A program made the translations under genes and the position numbers. DNA of 64,000 nt from Branchipolynoe longqiensis. Its lineage: Eukaryota; Annelida; Polychaeta; Phyllodocida; Polynoidae. The stretch is taken from the NCBI GenBank assembly GCA_030323885.1, contig CM059186.1, positions 175,281,047 through 175,345,046 of the forward strand, read 5' to 3'. A model generated the notes under the pieces. The model was not told the origin of the DNA. It ran no database searches and saw only the letters and a program-made list of their open reading frames with translations. Below, in pieces: positions 32,934-43,935 of the stretch (the first letter of the stretch is position 1; each line of letters begins with the position of its first letter).

Positions 32934-33010
32934 GCGGGCACCTGGTGTCGAGTCGGTATCACGGCAACGACTTCCTCAGCGCACCATCAACGCCGTACAG
33001 TGACGATGAG
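32934..33010 (+). CDS. CNBD2-like protein, exon 9 (linker)
   Basis: 77 nt; acceptor TACCTTCCAG, donor GTAAGG. Two bases complete Gly from exon 8, then 25 codons ending APSTPYSDDE in phase 0. Ser/Pro/acidic, probably unstructured. The T-P-Y-S-D-D-E end could be a CK2-type site (inference). The other two frames contain a stop or do not match the phases of the neighbouring exons. Confidence 0.75.
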
Positions 33011-33185
33011 GTAAGGCTCGATGGGGTTTTATCGCCAAGCAACATCCAAGGTGGGGCATCAGGTGGGCACTGATTTGTTACAGTGCTGCTCCTACTGGGA
33101 TACCGCGCAGTCAGTCTCATTATCCTGGGACTGAGCCAACTAGTCCTTGTCCTATGTTAGAATAGTAATTTCAAGCGCCAGATAA

Positions 33186-33505
33186 TTGGTTGGTTGTTGT
33201 AGTATTACATGCTAGCAACATCCAAGGCCATATCAGGACGGGTACCGACTTGTGACAGTGCACACTCATGCTGAGTTTATATTGCTGTCCTACTGGGAAA
33301 CCAGGCCACCAGCACCATGACCTGATACCCCACTCAGTGACATTATCCTGAGACTGAGCTAACCAGCACTTGCCCTATCCTATTAATGCCGAGCGCCATG
33401 CTAGGAGCGACAAGTATCAATTTTAAAGTCATTGGTTTGACTCGACCGGGAACCGAACTCCCGACCTTCCGCACGCTCTACCAATTAGGCCAGTATGCCC
33501 GGTAC
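33186..33505 (-). mobile_element. SINE family 1, full length
   Basis: Head on the - strand at 33480-33505 (GGCATACTGGCCTAATTGGT), tail at the left (CAACAACCAACC). A shorter, more diverged copy without a clear head lies at 33015-33180. Confidence 0.85.
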
Positions 33506-33734
33506 GCCAGATAAGAAACAGTTTTGTGATTCATTAGTTTGACGTGGGTGGGTATTGATCCCACCATAGAGGAAGCGGGTGCTCTACCGAGTGGCCCATA
33601 CTGTCGGGAACAGAAGGCACCTAACCGATGATAAAGCTCATCGGTTTTTTGCAATAATCTGTCACTTCGTTACTCATAGCATTTATTTAAACTGATTCAA
33701 CATTGGCAATTAGCTAAGCATAGATTCCCTCTAA

Positions 33735-35019
33735 TGGTGCTTTCACATTACGACCCCTGTCGCCAACGCACGTCGACGTATGTCATTTTTTGGTGCTATA
33801 TCGGGAAACGTCAGGAAGCGTTATGCGCACATTAGGCGTGCGTTGGTATTCGTTGATCTAAGGCGATGGTCGGTGGCGCGTGTCGACATGCGATAACGCG
33901 TGGGTGCCAATGTTATGGCGATGTTAGGGGCACGTCGAGATACGTTAGACGCGCTGGAATAACGTTATGCGAATGCTAGGCACACGCCACACGAGCGTGA
34001 GACATGTTCCCACATGTTGCGCCAAACTTTTTTTGTTTTTTTCTCACACGTCGATATACATTACCACAACGTCGGCTGCGGGCTACCAATACGTTGCGCT
34101 GACGCCGAAAAGCTTGACTTGTCTCGATGTTAAAAAGTGATTTTGCACGTTGGCGGCGAGAAGCGTCGTAAGGTGACAGCAGAGAGCGTGTATATAAACA
34201 GATGAGAGGGACAACTGTCATACTAGACCCTGTAACAGCTGCCGACTGTGGCGCTCCAAGTGGTGGTTGTTGGACAAATGGGCAAACTCAAGGCATTGTC
34301 AATGGCAGTGAGCAATATTCATATAGAAAACGTTAAATATCTCTAAAACTACAACACCTAGAAACAAACTGATTGGAATACACATAGAAAACATGTTTAC
34401 CAACAAGATTATATTAAATTGATACGGTTAGGGTTCTGGACTTCTATTAAATTTGAATAAATCTGACGTTTTGCACTGCACGTACCGGCATACTCAATGC
34501 ATTGTCAATGGTCGTGTGCAATCTTCCTACAGAAAAAGTGAAATATCTCTAAAACCACATGACCTAGACACAAACCGCTTGGAACACATATAGAAAACAT
34601 TTTTAACGATGAGACTATATTAAATTCATATGGCTAGGGTTCTGTATTTCTATTAATTTTGAATAAAATACACGTTTTGCACTACACGTACGGCAAACTC
34701 AAGGCATTGTCAATGGCGGTGAGCAATCTTCATACAGAAAAAGTGAAATATCTCTAAAACCACATAACCTAGACACAAACCGCTTGGAACACATTTAGAA
34801 AACATGTTTACCAAAAGGATTATATTAAATTGATAAGGTTAGGCTTCTGCATTTCTATTAATTTTGAATAAAAACAAATGTTTTTCACTGCATGTAGCGG
34901 CAAACTCAAGGCTTGTTCAACGCTAACCGCCAGGAACGCCACTGTAGCCTGTGTTACATATTTTCGCGGGAGTTGTCCCTCTCATCTGTTTATATACACG
35001 CTCTCTGGTGACAGCACCA
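33735..35019. mobile_element. Composite Harbinger-like element with TAA duplication
   Basis: TAA on both sides (33732-33734, 35020-35022). The ends TGGTGCTTTCACATTACGAC and complement GTGACAGCACCA share 12 of 13 terminal bases. Inside, 33735-34180 has its own ends (GTCGTAAGGTGACAGCA at its right). A second inverted pair of about 40 bp (GAGAGCGTGTATATAAACAG at 34184 and its complement at 34975-35006) encloses a satellite. Looks like two related MITEs fused or nested. Confidence 0.7.
34281..34925. repeat. About 206-bp satellite, three copies plus a partial
   Basis: Unit starts near 34281, 34488, 34692 and 34900 share GGCAAACTCAAGGCATTGTC, AAATATCTCTAAAAC and TTTGAATAAA. The array sits inside the inverted pair of the composite element. 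Confidence 0.85.
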
Positions 35020-35269
35020 TAACAGACACGAGTAGAGACTCTGCAAGTAGGTTCATGCTGGCGTCACGAGATTTAAAGTATACCCCAAAAAATTGATATC
35101 AATGAGACAGCATATATATACTGTTATGGGACGGTATCACCAGATACGCAGAAAAAAATGTACACCTACATTGTAAGTTAGACCGCCTAATATTTAATTA
35201 TTGTTATTAGATGGGATGGCCACATGAGTTTGAATCATATGAATTACTTCCTGTTTAGGAGGTCATAGG

Positions 35270-35430
35270 ATTCAAACCTTACATTTTAACCGTGCCAAGT
35301 CAAACCAATGACTTAAAAATTATACTTGTCTCCACCTACCCTGACACTCAGAATCTATATGATTGGATAGGAAGCAGTGGAGTAAGGAAGACCAATTGTC
35401 TGCAATTGAAAGTTCCCCTGGTTAATGAAT
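35270..35430 (+). mobile_element. SINE with alternative tail, 5'-truncated
   Basis: GTCAAACCAATGACTTAAAA, then a body ending GGAAGACCAATTGTCTGCAA and TTGAAAGTTCCCCTGG. Same tail as 59930-60055 and as the split copy at 7790-8560. Confidence 0.7.
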
Positions 35431-35489
35431 GAATTGGTATAGAGGTTAGCGGCTGTGACAACGATATCCCACAATCGAATTACACAAAA

Positions 35490-36400
35490 AATGCAATGCA
35501 ACACTACTAACGAGTAGAAGGGAAATGCACCTCAAAATACTAGCACACCATTACACCACAAAACCAGGCTACACAGCAACCCCCCATAGGGATACCAGGA
35601 AAATGGCGGCCCCAGTGCTACTGACAGCAATAAGTAACACAAACATTTATGAGAGAAGTGTATTGGCCATGGCGGCACATGCCTGGAATAATCAACCCAC
35701 ACAACAACGGGCAATCAAAAGCCTGGACCACTATAAAAAGTTCTTAAAGAAAACATAATACACAACCATCTACTGAAGGAACACTATCTCACCTAACCGT
35801 GGGTGCAGTCACTGCTTGCTGTGTTCTGCCACAAAAAGCAAAAGACAGGCCAGAAAAGATGGTAGATATTATAAATACGGAAACTAGCCCTACTAAGTAC
35901 TAAGGAATTCGAAATGGCTATCACCATAGGGCACAGTCCGTCTGGGTATGTGTACTGGCACAAACCAAAGCAGAACCGGGCAGGCCATGGTCATCCATTC
36001 GATTCACCCTGAAATACAAAATGGCTAACCATACAACACAACCATCCCACCTAGTCACAGTCCAGAAAGGTCCAGGGGTCCGCTGGCACACTGGTGTACT
36101 ATCTAAGGACAGGGCGTGGGTGAAAGGATGCTGTAACAAACCACAATGGGATGGGATCAGCCGTCATCATATACTAGAGTTTAGGAAAAAAACTGTTGAA
36201 ACATTCATAAAAAAACTGAAATAAAAAACTAATATAGAAACTACTAACACCCAAAACCGCAAAGGTTGGCCCGAGAAAGATCAGGTAAACACTCCTGAGT
36301 GTGGGACCAGCTCAATCCAGTATCACAGCTGTCAAGCGTTGAAAACAGGCACCCTCACGGGAGCTTATACGTTCTGGGCAGAATAAAAAACTTGTCACAA
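35490..36400 (+). pseudogene. LINE (same family as 11850-13114), 3' end
   Basis: The C-terminal frame 35525-35758 ends with ERSVLAMAAHAWNNQP and HYKKFLKKT, parallel to ERSTLEMAAKLWNAQT...YKKYLCK at 12590-12700. The 3' UTR then runs to AGCGTTGAAAACAGGCACCC and AGAATAAAAAAC near 36390. No catalytic RT region is left. Confidence 0.8.
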
Positions 36401-36577
36401 AAAAAATGTGACCTAATTCAGGTGTGAAATTCTGTGACTGCAAACAAAGCAATAAAATATGTCTTAACTTGATATCTTCTCACGCTGTTCCACACACATA
36501 AAACACACATTCGGCTCAGAAGATGTTGATGCTGACTTCAACAGTCTGTGTTATTCAGTGCGATTTGATGTGTTTTT

Positions 36578-36896
36578 GGTTGGCTGGTTGGTTGTTGGAG
36601 TTTTATGTCCAGACAACATCTAAGGTCATACCAGGACGGGTACCGACTTGTGACAGTGTGCACTCATGGCGACTTTGCTTCCACACTTGGAAATCAGGCC
36701 GCCGGAACTATGACCCGATATCCCACTCAGTCACATTATCCTGACACTGAGCTAACCAAACCTTGCCCTATCCTATTAATGCCGAGCTCCAGGCTAAGAA
36801 AGGACAAGTATCAAGTTTAGAAGTCGTTGGTTTGACTCGATCTGGAACCAAACTCCCGATCTCCCGCATGCGAGGCCCACGCTCTACCGATTAAGG
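36578..36896 (-). mobile_element. SINE family 1, full length
   Basis: - strand copy with tail CAACAACCAACCAGCCAACC at 36578 and head box region near 36870-36896 (GCGTGGGCCTCGCATGCGGG). The 88-bp satellite begins right at its head. Confidence 0.85.
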
Positions 36897-38490
36897 TGCA
36901 TCAATAGGTGCACTGAAGGTGAGCCTAAGGTGTATTAAAGGTGTGTCTACAGTGAACATAAGATATGCCTAATGTGCATCAAATGTGCGCCTACGATAAT
37001 CCTATAGAAACGTGCATCAATACGTGCATGGCACAGTAACGAGGTGCATAAGGTACATTAAAGGTGTGCCTAAGGTGAGTCTAATGTGCATTAAGGGTGT
37101 ACCTAAGATGAGCCTAAAGTACAGTAACGATGAGCCTAAGGTGCAGTAACGATGTGCCTAAGGTGCATTAAAGGTGCATCTAAGGTGAGTTTAATGTGCA
37201 TTAAAGGTGTACCTAAGATGAGCCTAAGGTGCAGTAACGATGTGCCTAAGGTGCAGTAAAGGTGTGCCTAAGGTGGGCCTAAGGTGCATTAAAGGTGCGC
37301 CTAAGATGAGTCTAATGAGCATTATAGGTGTACCTAAGATGATCCTAAGGTGCAGTAACGATGTGCCTAAGGTGCAGTAAATGTGTGCCTAACGTGAGTT
37401 TAATGTGCATTAAAGGCGCACCTAAGATGAGCCTAAGGTGCAGTAACGATGTCCTTAAGGTGCATTAAAGGTGCGCTTAAGGTGAGTATAATGTGCATTA
37501 AAGGTGTACCTAGGATGAGCCTAAGGTGCAGTAAAAATGTGTCTAAGGTGCATTAAAGGTCCGCCCAAGGTGAGTCTAATGTGCATTAAAGGTGTACCTA
37601 AGATGAGCCTAAGGTGCAGTAATAATGTCCCTAAGTTGCAGTAAAAGTGTACCTAAGGTGAGTCTAATGTGCATTAAAGGTGTACCTAAGATGAGCCTAA
37701 GGTGCAGTAATGATGTGCCTAAGGTGCAGTAAAAGTGCGCCTAAGGTGAGTCTAATGTGATTTAAAGGTGCACCTAAGATGAGCCTAAGGTGCAGTAATG
37801 ATGTGCCTAAGGTGCAGTAAAAGTGCGCCTAAGGTGAGTCTAATGTGCTTTAAAGGTGCACTTAAGATGAGCCTAAGGTGCAGTAACAATGTGCCTAAGG
37901 TGCAGTAAAAGTGTACCTAAGGTGAGTCTCATGTGCATGAAAGGTGTACCTAAGCTGAGCCTAAGGTGCGGTAAAGATGTGTCTAAGGTGCATTAAAGGT
38001 CCGCCGAAGGTGAGTCTAATGTGCATTAAGGGTGTACCTAAGATGAACCTAACGTGTAGTAATGTTGTGCCTAAGGTGCATTAAAGGTGTGCCTCCGGTG
38101 AGTCTAATGTGCATTAAAGGTGCACCTAAGATGAGCCTAAGGTGCAGTATCAATGTGCCTAAGGTGCAGTAAAAGTGTGCCTACGGTGGGCCTAAGGTGC
38201 ATTAAAGGTGCACCTAAGGTGAGTCTCATGTGCATGAAAGGTGTACCTAAGATGAGCCTCACGTGCAGTAAAAGTGCGCCTAAGGCGAGTCTAATGTGCA
38301 TTAAAGGTGTATGTAAGATAAGCCTAAGGTGCAGTAACGATGTGCCTAAGGTGCAGTAAAACTGGGCCTAAGGTGGGCCTAAGGTGGTGCATTAAATGTG
38401 CGCTTAGTTTGAATCAAACTCAAAGGCGTGCCTAAGGTGAGCCTATGATACGCCGAAGGTGCGCCACTGACCCATGGTGTTAGGTGCGCC
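36893..38490. repeat. 88-bp higher-order satellite built of about 12-bp motifs
   Basis: About 18 units. Successive TGATGTGCCTAAGGTGCAGT starts at 37711 and 37799 give a period of 88. Each unit is a mosaic of GTG(C/T)(A/G)CCTAAGGTG, GCATTAAAGGTG, AAGATGAGCCTAAGG and GCAGTAACGATG motifs. Low-complexity open frames such as 38153-38359 are artefacts. Confidence 0.93.
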
Positions 38491-38626
38491 TAAGGCCGTG
38501 CGTAGTGGGATTAGCCTGAAGTGAAGTCCTTTATTGATGTGAGTGGACAATAGCATGGATGAGCAGAGGTCACATATGGGGTACATGCGGTACTCGGGTT
38601 CTGAGATGCTGCTAGGCTAGGCTAGA

Positions 38627-38850
38627 AATATCCCTGATCACCGACCAATTGGGCTGCACCAAAAAGTGGATAAACTGTAGGGGTTCTGCAGTTAGAAATA
38701 CCCCCGATCACCGATCAATTGGGCTCCACTAAAAAGTATATATATACAGTGTAGAGGTTCTGCAACTGGAAATATCCCCAATCACCGATCAATTGGGCTG
38801 CACTAAAAAATATACACACTGTAGGGGTTCTGCATGAGTCTCTCGTCAGA
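38627..38850. repeat. About 60-70-bp repeat array, left part
   Basis: Three units containing GATCACCGA(C/T)CAATTGGGCT, CACTAAAAA(G/A)TAT and GTAG(G/A)GGTTCTGCA. The same unit reappears at 40313-40490 on the other side of a 1.5-kb block. Confidence 0.85.
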
Positions 38851-38909
38851 TGGTGCACCATGTTGATCTCTGTAATGCTGCGGTTGGATAGAAGCAGGTC
38901 CTTCTACTA

Positions 38910-39620
38910 TCAAGTGTGTGTAAATAAGAGGGGGTTGATGGGGTGTATTGGGGGTTGATGGGGTGTAGTTGGATGGAGGGGTGCAGGTGTGTATGGTGGG
39001 TTTATGGTTGGGGCATATCTTTTTGTGGTGGGTGTGTAGGGGTGGGTGCAGGGGTGTGGTGAGGATTTTGGTGTGTGTGGTGGGGTGTGGGGGGGTTTAG
39101 GGGTGTGTGGTGAGTGTGTATGGTGGGGTGGGTGTGGTTGGGGTGTAGGTGTGTATGGTGGGTGTTTGGTGGGGGCATGTGTTTGTGTGGTGGAGGTGTA
39201 GGGGTGTGGTGAGGATTTTGGTGTGTGTGGAGGGGGTGTGTGTGGATTTAAGGGGATGTGGTGGGGGTGTAGCGGTGTGTGGTGAGTGGGTATGTTGTAG
39301 TGGGTATGGTTGGGGTGTATGGTGGGTATGGTGGGGGCGTGTGTTTGCATGGTGGGTGTGTAGGGGTATGTGTAGGTATGTGGTGAGGATGTTGGTGTGT
39401 GTGGTGGGGGGGGGGATTTAGAGGTGTGTGGTTGGGGTGTAGGGATGTGTGGTGAGTGGGTGTGGTGGGGTGGGTGTGGTGGGGTGTGGTGGGGCTTAGG
39501 GATGTGGTGGGGGTGTAGAGATGTGGTGGGGGTGCAGGTGTTTGTGGTGGAGGTTGACTGTGTGTGTGGTGGTGGTGTAGGTGGTTTGTAGTGGAGGTGT
39601 AGGGGTGTCTTGCAGAGTGG
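38910..39620. repeat. G-rich GTGTGGTGGGGTG minisatellite
   Basis: Degenerate repeats of GTGTGGTGGG and GGGGTGTAGGGGTG with many G runs of 3 or more on the + strand. The Pro/His/Thr-rich open frames on the - strand and Gly/Val/Trp-rich ones on the + strand are repeat artefacts. Confidence 0.92.
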
Positions 39621-39639
39621 CACCTCAAAATCTTTAGCA

Positions 39640-39866
39640 TCCCTAAACCCCCACCACAGTTCTAAACCCCCACCGAACACCCCATGACACACACCTATAA
39701 CTTAGTATCCCTTACACCCCCAGCACACACTTACACCCCCACCACCCACCTACACCCCCACCACACACACACCACACCTGCACCACACACACACACTTAC
39801 ACCCCCACCACACACATACCTACACTCCCAGCACATCCCTAAACACCCACCACACACCACCACCAG
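39640..39866. repeat. C-rich ACCCCCACCACACAC minisatellite (complementary polarity)
   Basis: Repeats of CCCCCACCACACACA on the + strand, the reverse complement in character to the preceding G-rich array. The switch lies near 39620-39640 across TCTTGCAGAGTGGCACCTCA. Confidence 0.88.
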
Positions 39867-40198
39867 ACGGGATGGCCGAATGTGTTAGAGCGTCCGTCTC
39901 CAGTGTTGGTAGACCGTGGGATCGTGAGTTCGAACCCTGGTTGAGTCAAACCAATGATTTAAAAATTAATACTTGTCGCTTCCTAGCCAGGCAATCGGCA
40001 TTATTAGGATAGAGCAAGGACTGGTTTGGCTCAGTGTCAAGATAACATGACTGAGTGGGATATCAGGTCATGATGCTGGTGGCCTGGTCTCCCAGTGGGG
40101 CATCACCATAAAGTTGCCATGAGCACACACTGTCACAAGTCGGTACCATCCTGATATGACCTAGATGTTGGTAGGATGTAAAACAACAACAAACAACC
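39867..40198 (+). mobile_element. SINE family 1, full length
   Basis: Head GACGGGATGGCCGAATGTGT, box B GAGTTCGAACCC, complete body and tail GGATGTAAAACAACAACAAA. One of the least damaged copies on the + strand. Confidence 0.88.
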
Positions 40199-40312
40199 AT
40201 CTACACCACCAACACACACACATACCTACCCCCTTCTATCCAACCATGATGGCCGACTTGGACCGGGAACGGGTGCTGCCACCAAGTGTATAGCGAGAGA
40301 AATGGCTCATGA

Positions 40313-40490
40313 AAGGTCCCCATTGGGCTGCGCTAAAAAGTATATACACTGTAGGGGTTCTGCAACCAGAAATATCACCGATTACCAATCAATTGGGCTG
40401 CACTAACACAATTAATCAAATCTAGGTGTTCTGCAACTAGAAATATCCCCAACACCGATCAATTGGGCTGCACTAAAAAAAAAAAAAATA
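40313..40490. repeat. About 60-70-bp repeat array, right part
   Basis: CAATTGGGCTGCACTAA and GTTCTGCAAC(C/T)AGAAATATC units continuing the array at 38627-38850. Confidence 0.8.
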
Positions 40491-40521
40491 GAAAGATAAC
40501 ATAATACCAGGTTGCCCTAAC

Positions 40522-40740
40522 TCAGCCAATGTTAATCTTCCACTGAGGTTCCATGTCGCATAAGATTGATCTGTACTTCCGCAGCAAATGCCTGAAAGCA
40601 TCAGCCGTCGTAGGAAACATTCGAAAAGTGGGATCTTCCCTCCTCCTGCTTCTGAAGAGATAGAAATACCCTCCCAGTCTCGCTGCCTTCAAACCCTCGC
40701 CAAAGGATCCATTTTCGTACGTATTAAAGAGATCAACTAC
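40522..40740 (-). CDS. Possible terminal exon of an unrecognised gene
   Basis: I do not recognise this protein. On the - strand an acceptor CTGTACAG is followed by 72 codons and a stop: starts VVDLFNTYENGSFGEG, contains LGGYFYLFRSRRRED and FRHLLRKYRSIL, ends EPQWKINIG. Balanced composition, no low complexity and no repeat similarity. It lies inside intron 9 of the + strand gene, between a satellite and a retroelement. No upstream exon was identified. Could be a stray exon, a transposon remnant or a chance frame. Confidence 0.35.
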   Translation of the reverse strand, partial: VVDLFNTYENGSFGEGLKAARLGGYFYLFRSRRREDPTFRMFPTTADAFRHLLRKYRSILCDMEPQWKINIG

Positions 40741-40868
40741 CTGTACAGTGAGTCCACACTTATCATCATAATATATCTGTTTCACTTGTTACCCACCCAG
40801 TGACAATGCTGACAGCTCGTGTTTGTCCGACCCTCTTTAATTAGGAAATGTCGCTATCTGACCAAAAC

Positions 40869-41254
40869 ATTCATCATCATCATCATCATCATCATCATGC
40901 TGTCGGTCGTGATGCGACAAAGACTGCTTTCATTACTTGACTGCCACTCTCCATTTAGCTCTCTCCTGTGAGATTTGCGTCCATGAGTCAGTCTTTACAT
41001 TTCCTGAAAGCTGCCTGCAAAAGTGTTGAAGTGCTGCTGGCTTTTGCAAGCTCTCTCGGGGAGCAAATAGAGGTTTCACACCGGCAAGAACATGTCAAGA
41101 CAGGCGCAAAACTATTTGTCGCTGCAGTGGCTGGTCGAGAGATGTTGGGAGTTCCATACATCAATCACCCTTAATGCTGCCACAGTGACATGGTTTTTCT
41201 GTTTAGGGTTTGTTCCCTTAGCCTTCGGTTCTGTCAAGAACCTGTACCACAAGG
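40869..41254 (-). mobile_element. RTE-tailed non-autonomous retroelement, copy 3 (5'-truncated)
   Basis: - strand: the tail (ATG)n ends at 40869 after CGCATCACGACCGACAGCAT; head parts TTTGCTCCCCGAGAGAG and GTTGTCAACCACTGCC-like sequence at the right. The first ACCTCAGG segment is missing. Confidence 0.8.
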
Positions 41255-41289
41255 CAGTGGTTGACAACATCCATAGAGATGATTAATGC

Positions 41290-41709
41290 CAATTAACGCT
41301 TGGGGAAATCAGGTTTGAAAGCGCTTATCTGACAATCCCACTTAATCCCACAATGGATGATGGGAACAATGTAGTCTGGATTAATGAGAGGTGACTGTCA
41401 TGGCATCTCCTTTAAGGTCAGCTTGTGCAACTATTGTAGAAATCCTACACCTAGTTCTACTCTTCTCCCTGTAGTGTGCATTTCAGAATTATGCGTTTAT
41501 TTTATTTACTCATTTTTCCTCGGAAAACTGCCAATTAACGCTTGGGGAAATCAGGTTTGTATACCATGTTTCATATTACAAAATAAATGATCTTTTAACA
41601 TCACAACCAAATTCAATACAAACTCGCTAAGTTTATCTTGCTGTAAGGCAATGCTTGCACTCCATTGTGCTTGAGTTATAATAATTATCTATCTATTTTT
41701 ACTTTGCAG
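41290..41709. other. Intron 9, distal part
   Basis: A 33-bp duplicate GCCAATTAACGCTTGGGGAA appears at 41287 and 41530. A search by eye for the missing CNB exon gave nothing convincing. Confidence 0.4.
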
Positions 41710-41754
41710 GGACTACAGACACTGATATATGAGGACGGTCCTGCTTTGATGTTG
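41710..41754 (+). CDS. CNBD2-like protein, exon 10 (phosphate-binding cassette position, second CNB fold)
   Basis: 45 nt, 15 codons, phase 0 at both ends; acceptor ACTTTGCAG, donor GTATGT. GLQTLIYEDGPALML matches the second-domain cassette of CNBD2-type proteins (F-G-L-x-x-L-x-x-x-x-Q-P-S-L-x-L), where canonical E and R are absent. This suggests a degenerate pocket. The F-G start lacks its preceding strand (expected x-x-x-GD-x-F), which should come from an exon not found between 33010 and 41710. Confidence 0.85.
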
Positions 41755-41774
41755 GTATGTTTATCCTGATAGAC

Positions 41775-42128
41775 TTAAAGTTGCATAGTCCGATGGTTTT
41801 GAGTTTCTGCCATTTTTCTGAGATAAATATATTCAAGTGATTGTTATAATATATCTTACTTTAGTTTGAAGTAACGTTTATTTTAAATGGCTAACTACTG
41901 AGATATTTGAAATGTGAGCATTTCAAATTAGTTTTGGCAAGCACGCCAAAACTCTGACACGATAGACTTCTGCAATAACAGGTTCTATTAAATTGGCTTG
42001 TATTCCTGTCTATGTGGTGACAAATGCTTAATAAGTGCACCAGTATCTAAGTTAGATATGTAGAATCAAATCTAGATAATTGTCTTTGTTTTGAAAATGT
42101 GACACTTCATCGGACTATGCAGCTTTAA
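41775..42128 (+). mobile_element. TTAAAG(C/T)TGCATAGTCC MITE, copy 20 bp after exon 10
   Basis: TTAAAGTTGCATAGTCCGAT left and ATCGGACTATGCAGCTTTAA right; full-length, 354 bp. It sits just downstream of the exon 10 donor. Confidence 0.92.
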
Positions 42129-42244
42129 TGCAAAGGCACAGGTATATTTATCAAACACACACTGCTTAGCATGTGAAAAGAAAAGCGCAAATTCACCGAC
42201 ATTTCCGATTTTATTTTCGAGTTTAGAAAGTATAGTAGTGCGTT

Positions 42245-42245
<1 letters not shown>

Positions 42246-42295
<50 letters not shown>
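42246..42295. repeat. (TA)n microsatellite
   Basis: About 24 TA units. Another shorter TA tract lies at 42530-42560. Confidence 0.95.
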
Positions 42296-42297
<2 letters not shown>

Positions 42298-42747
42298 CTC
42301 TATAATCCATTATGGGAATATAAACAAGGACACTACCGATCTTCAGTTCCCTATGTAATAGTTAGCACTTATCCTATCTAGCTGACCCTGTTATTATGAC
42401 ATAGACCACGGTGGCGCCCCCTGTGAGCGGCCCTGTGCACTGTATGCCAGCTGCGCCTGGCCTTAACGCATTCAATTTTTAACTATATTTTTATATAGTG
42501 CGTTTTGTATATATATATGTAACACACTGCTATATATATATATATATATACATATATAAATAAAGGAAGTTTTGAAATAAAATATGATCAATTACTACTT
42601 GATGATGCTAGTGGTGCAGCATTCCATCGCACTAAAGTCTTCCTGCGTACTTTGTCAGTTGCACAAATTTTCAGAATTTTTATTCAAAGAGCTATAAGCC
42701 TCTTGCCTAAGATTATACTCTTCTCAACCCACTCATTCTTTTATCTA

Positions 42748-43025
42748 AGGTCATATCAGGATGGGTATCTAACTTGTGACAGTGGCAACTTTAGAGTGTT
42801 TCCCCACTGGGAGACCAGGCTGCCAGTACTATGACCTGATATCCCACTCAGTCACATTACCATGACACCGAGCCAACCAGTCTTTGCCTTCTCCTAATAA
42901 TTCCGACCACCTGGCTAGGAAGTGCTAAGTTTCAATTTTGTAAGTCATTTGCTTGACTCGAGCGGGAATTGAACTCCCAACCTTCCGCATGGAAGGAAAG
43001 CGCCCTGACAATCAGTGCTCGGGTA
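42748..43025 (-). mobile_element. SINE family 1, tail-truncated
   Basis: - strand copy from head near 43025 (GAGCACTGATTGTCAGGGCG, box B GAGTTCAATTCC) to CCTGATATGACC at 42748. The CAACAACC tail is missing. Confidence 0.8.
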
Positions 43026-43324
43026 AAGGTCAAGGTGGCGCAGGTGCGGGGAGTGGGATTTAATTCTTCAGGCCTGTCACTTTTATTGGTTGTTCTAAAT
43101 TGTGCAAAAATAGTAGTTGTTTTTATAGGAAAGTACTGAAATTGGATAATTGTAGGTGCCCTCATCGCACGATATGACTTTGCCGCCACCGGCTTCCTGT
43201 GATATGCTGACTGTGACGCCCGTGTTCGCTGGGTATCAGTTATCATATTTCTGTTGATGTATTCGTACAGGTAACCCCATTCAACAAGGTGCACTGCTAC
43301 ACCAACAATGGCCGCCCCACCTAA

Positions 43325-43650
43325 TTAGGTGGCCGAATCCGAAGAGCGCGGCCATCACGTGCGGGAGATCGGGAGTTTGGTTCCCGGTCGAGCCAAATCA
43401 ATGACTTATAAAATTGATACTTGTCGCTTCCTTGCTTGGTGCTCGGCATTATTAGGATAGTGCAAGGACTAGTTGGCTCAGTGTCAGGATAATGTGACTG
43501 AGTGGGGTATCAGGTCACAGTGATGCTGGCCTGGTCTCCCAGTGGGGCAGCACTATAAAGTCGCCATGAGTGCACACTGAAACAAGTCGGTACCCATCCT
43601 GGTATTACCGTAGGTGTTGCCAGGATGTAAAACTCCAACAACCAACCTAA
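43325..43650 (+). mobile_element. SINE family 1, full length
   Basis: Head AGGTGGCCGAATCCGAAGAG, box B GAGTTTGGTTCC, body, tail AAAACTCCAACAACCAACC. Confidence 0.87.
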
Positions 43651-43935
43651 TTTATTTGAACTGTGACATTTGATCCTGGTATTTTTGCCAATTGCAATCC
43701 AGTTTAAGCTTTCACTATCTAACGAAGGGGGCAAATGCTCCTGCTGAACTCTTACTATTAAACATATCTTTATTGCAAACACACTCGCTACGGTAATATC
43801 CATTACAAAGCCAGAAATGCAGATAGTTGACGGGAGGTTTGTTAGAATATATTTAAGTTTCATTTTCTACCATTCAAAAGTGCAAAAGTTTGAAAAGTTG
43901 GCACCATTTAATAAGTACTTTACCGTTCTATTAGG

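Noticed and set aside
38910..39692. 260-codon Pro/Thr/His-rich frame on the - strand
   Set aside because: Direct product of the G-rich minisatellite.
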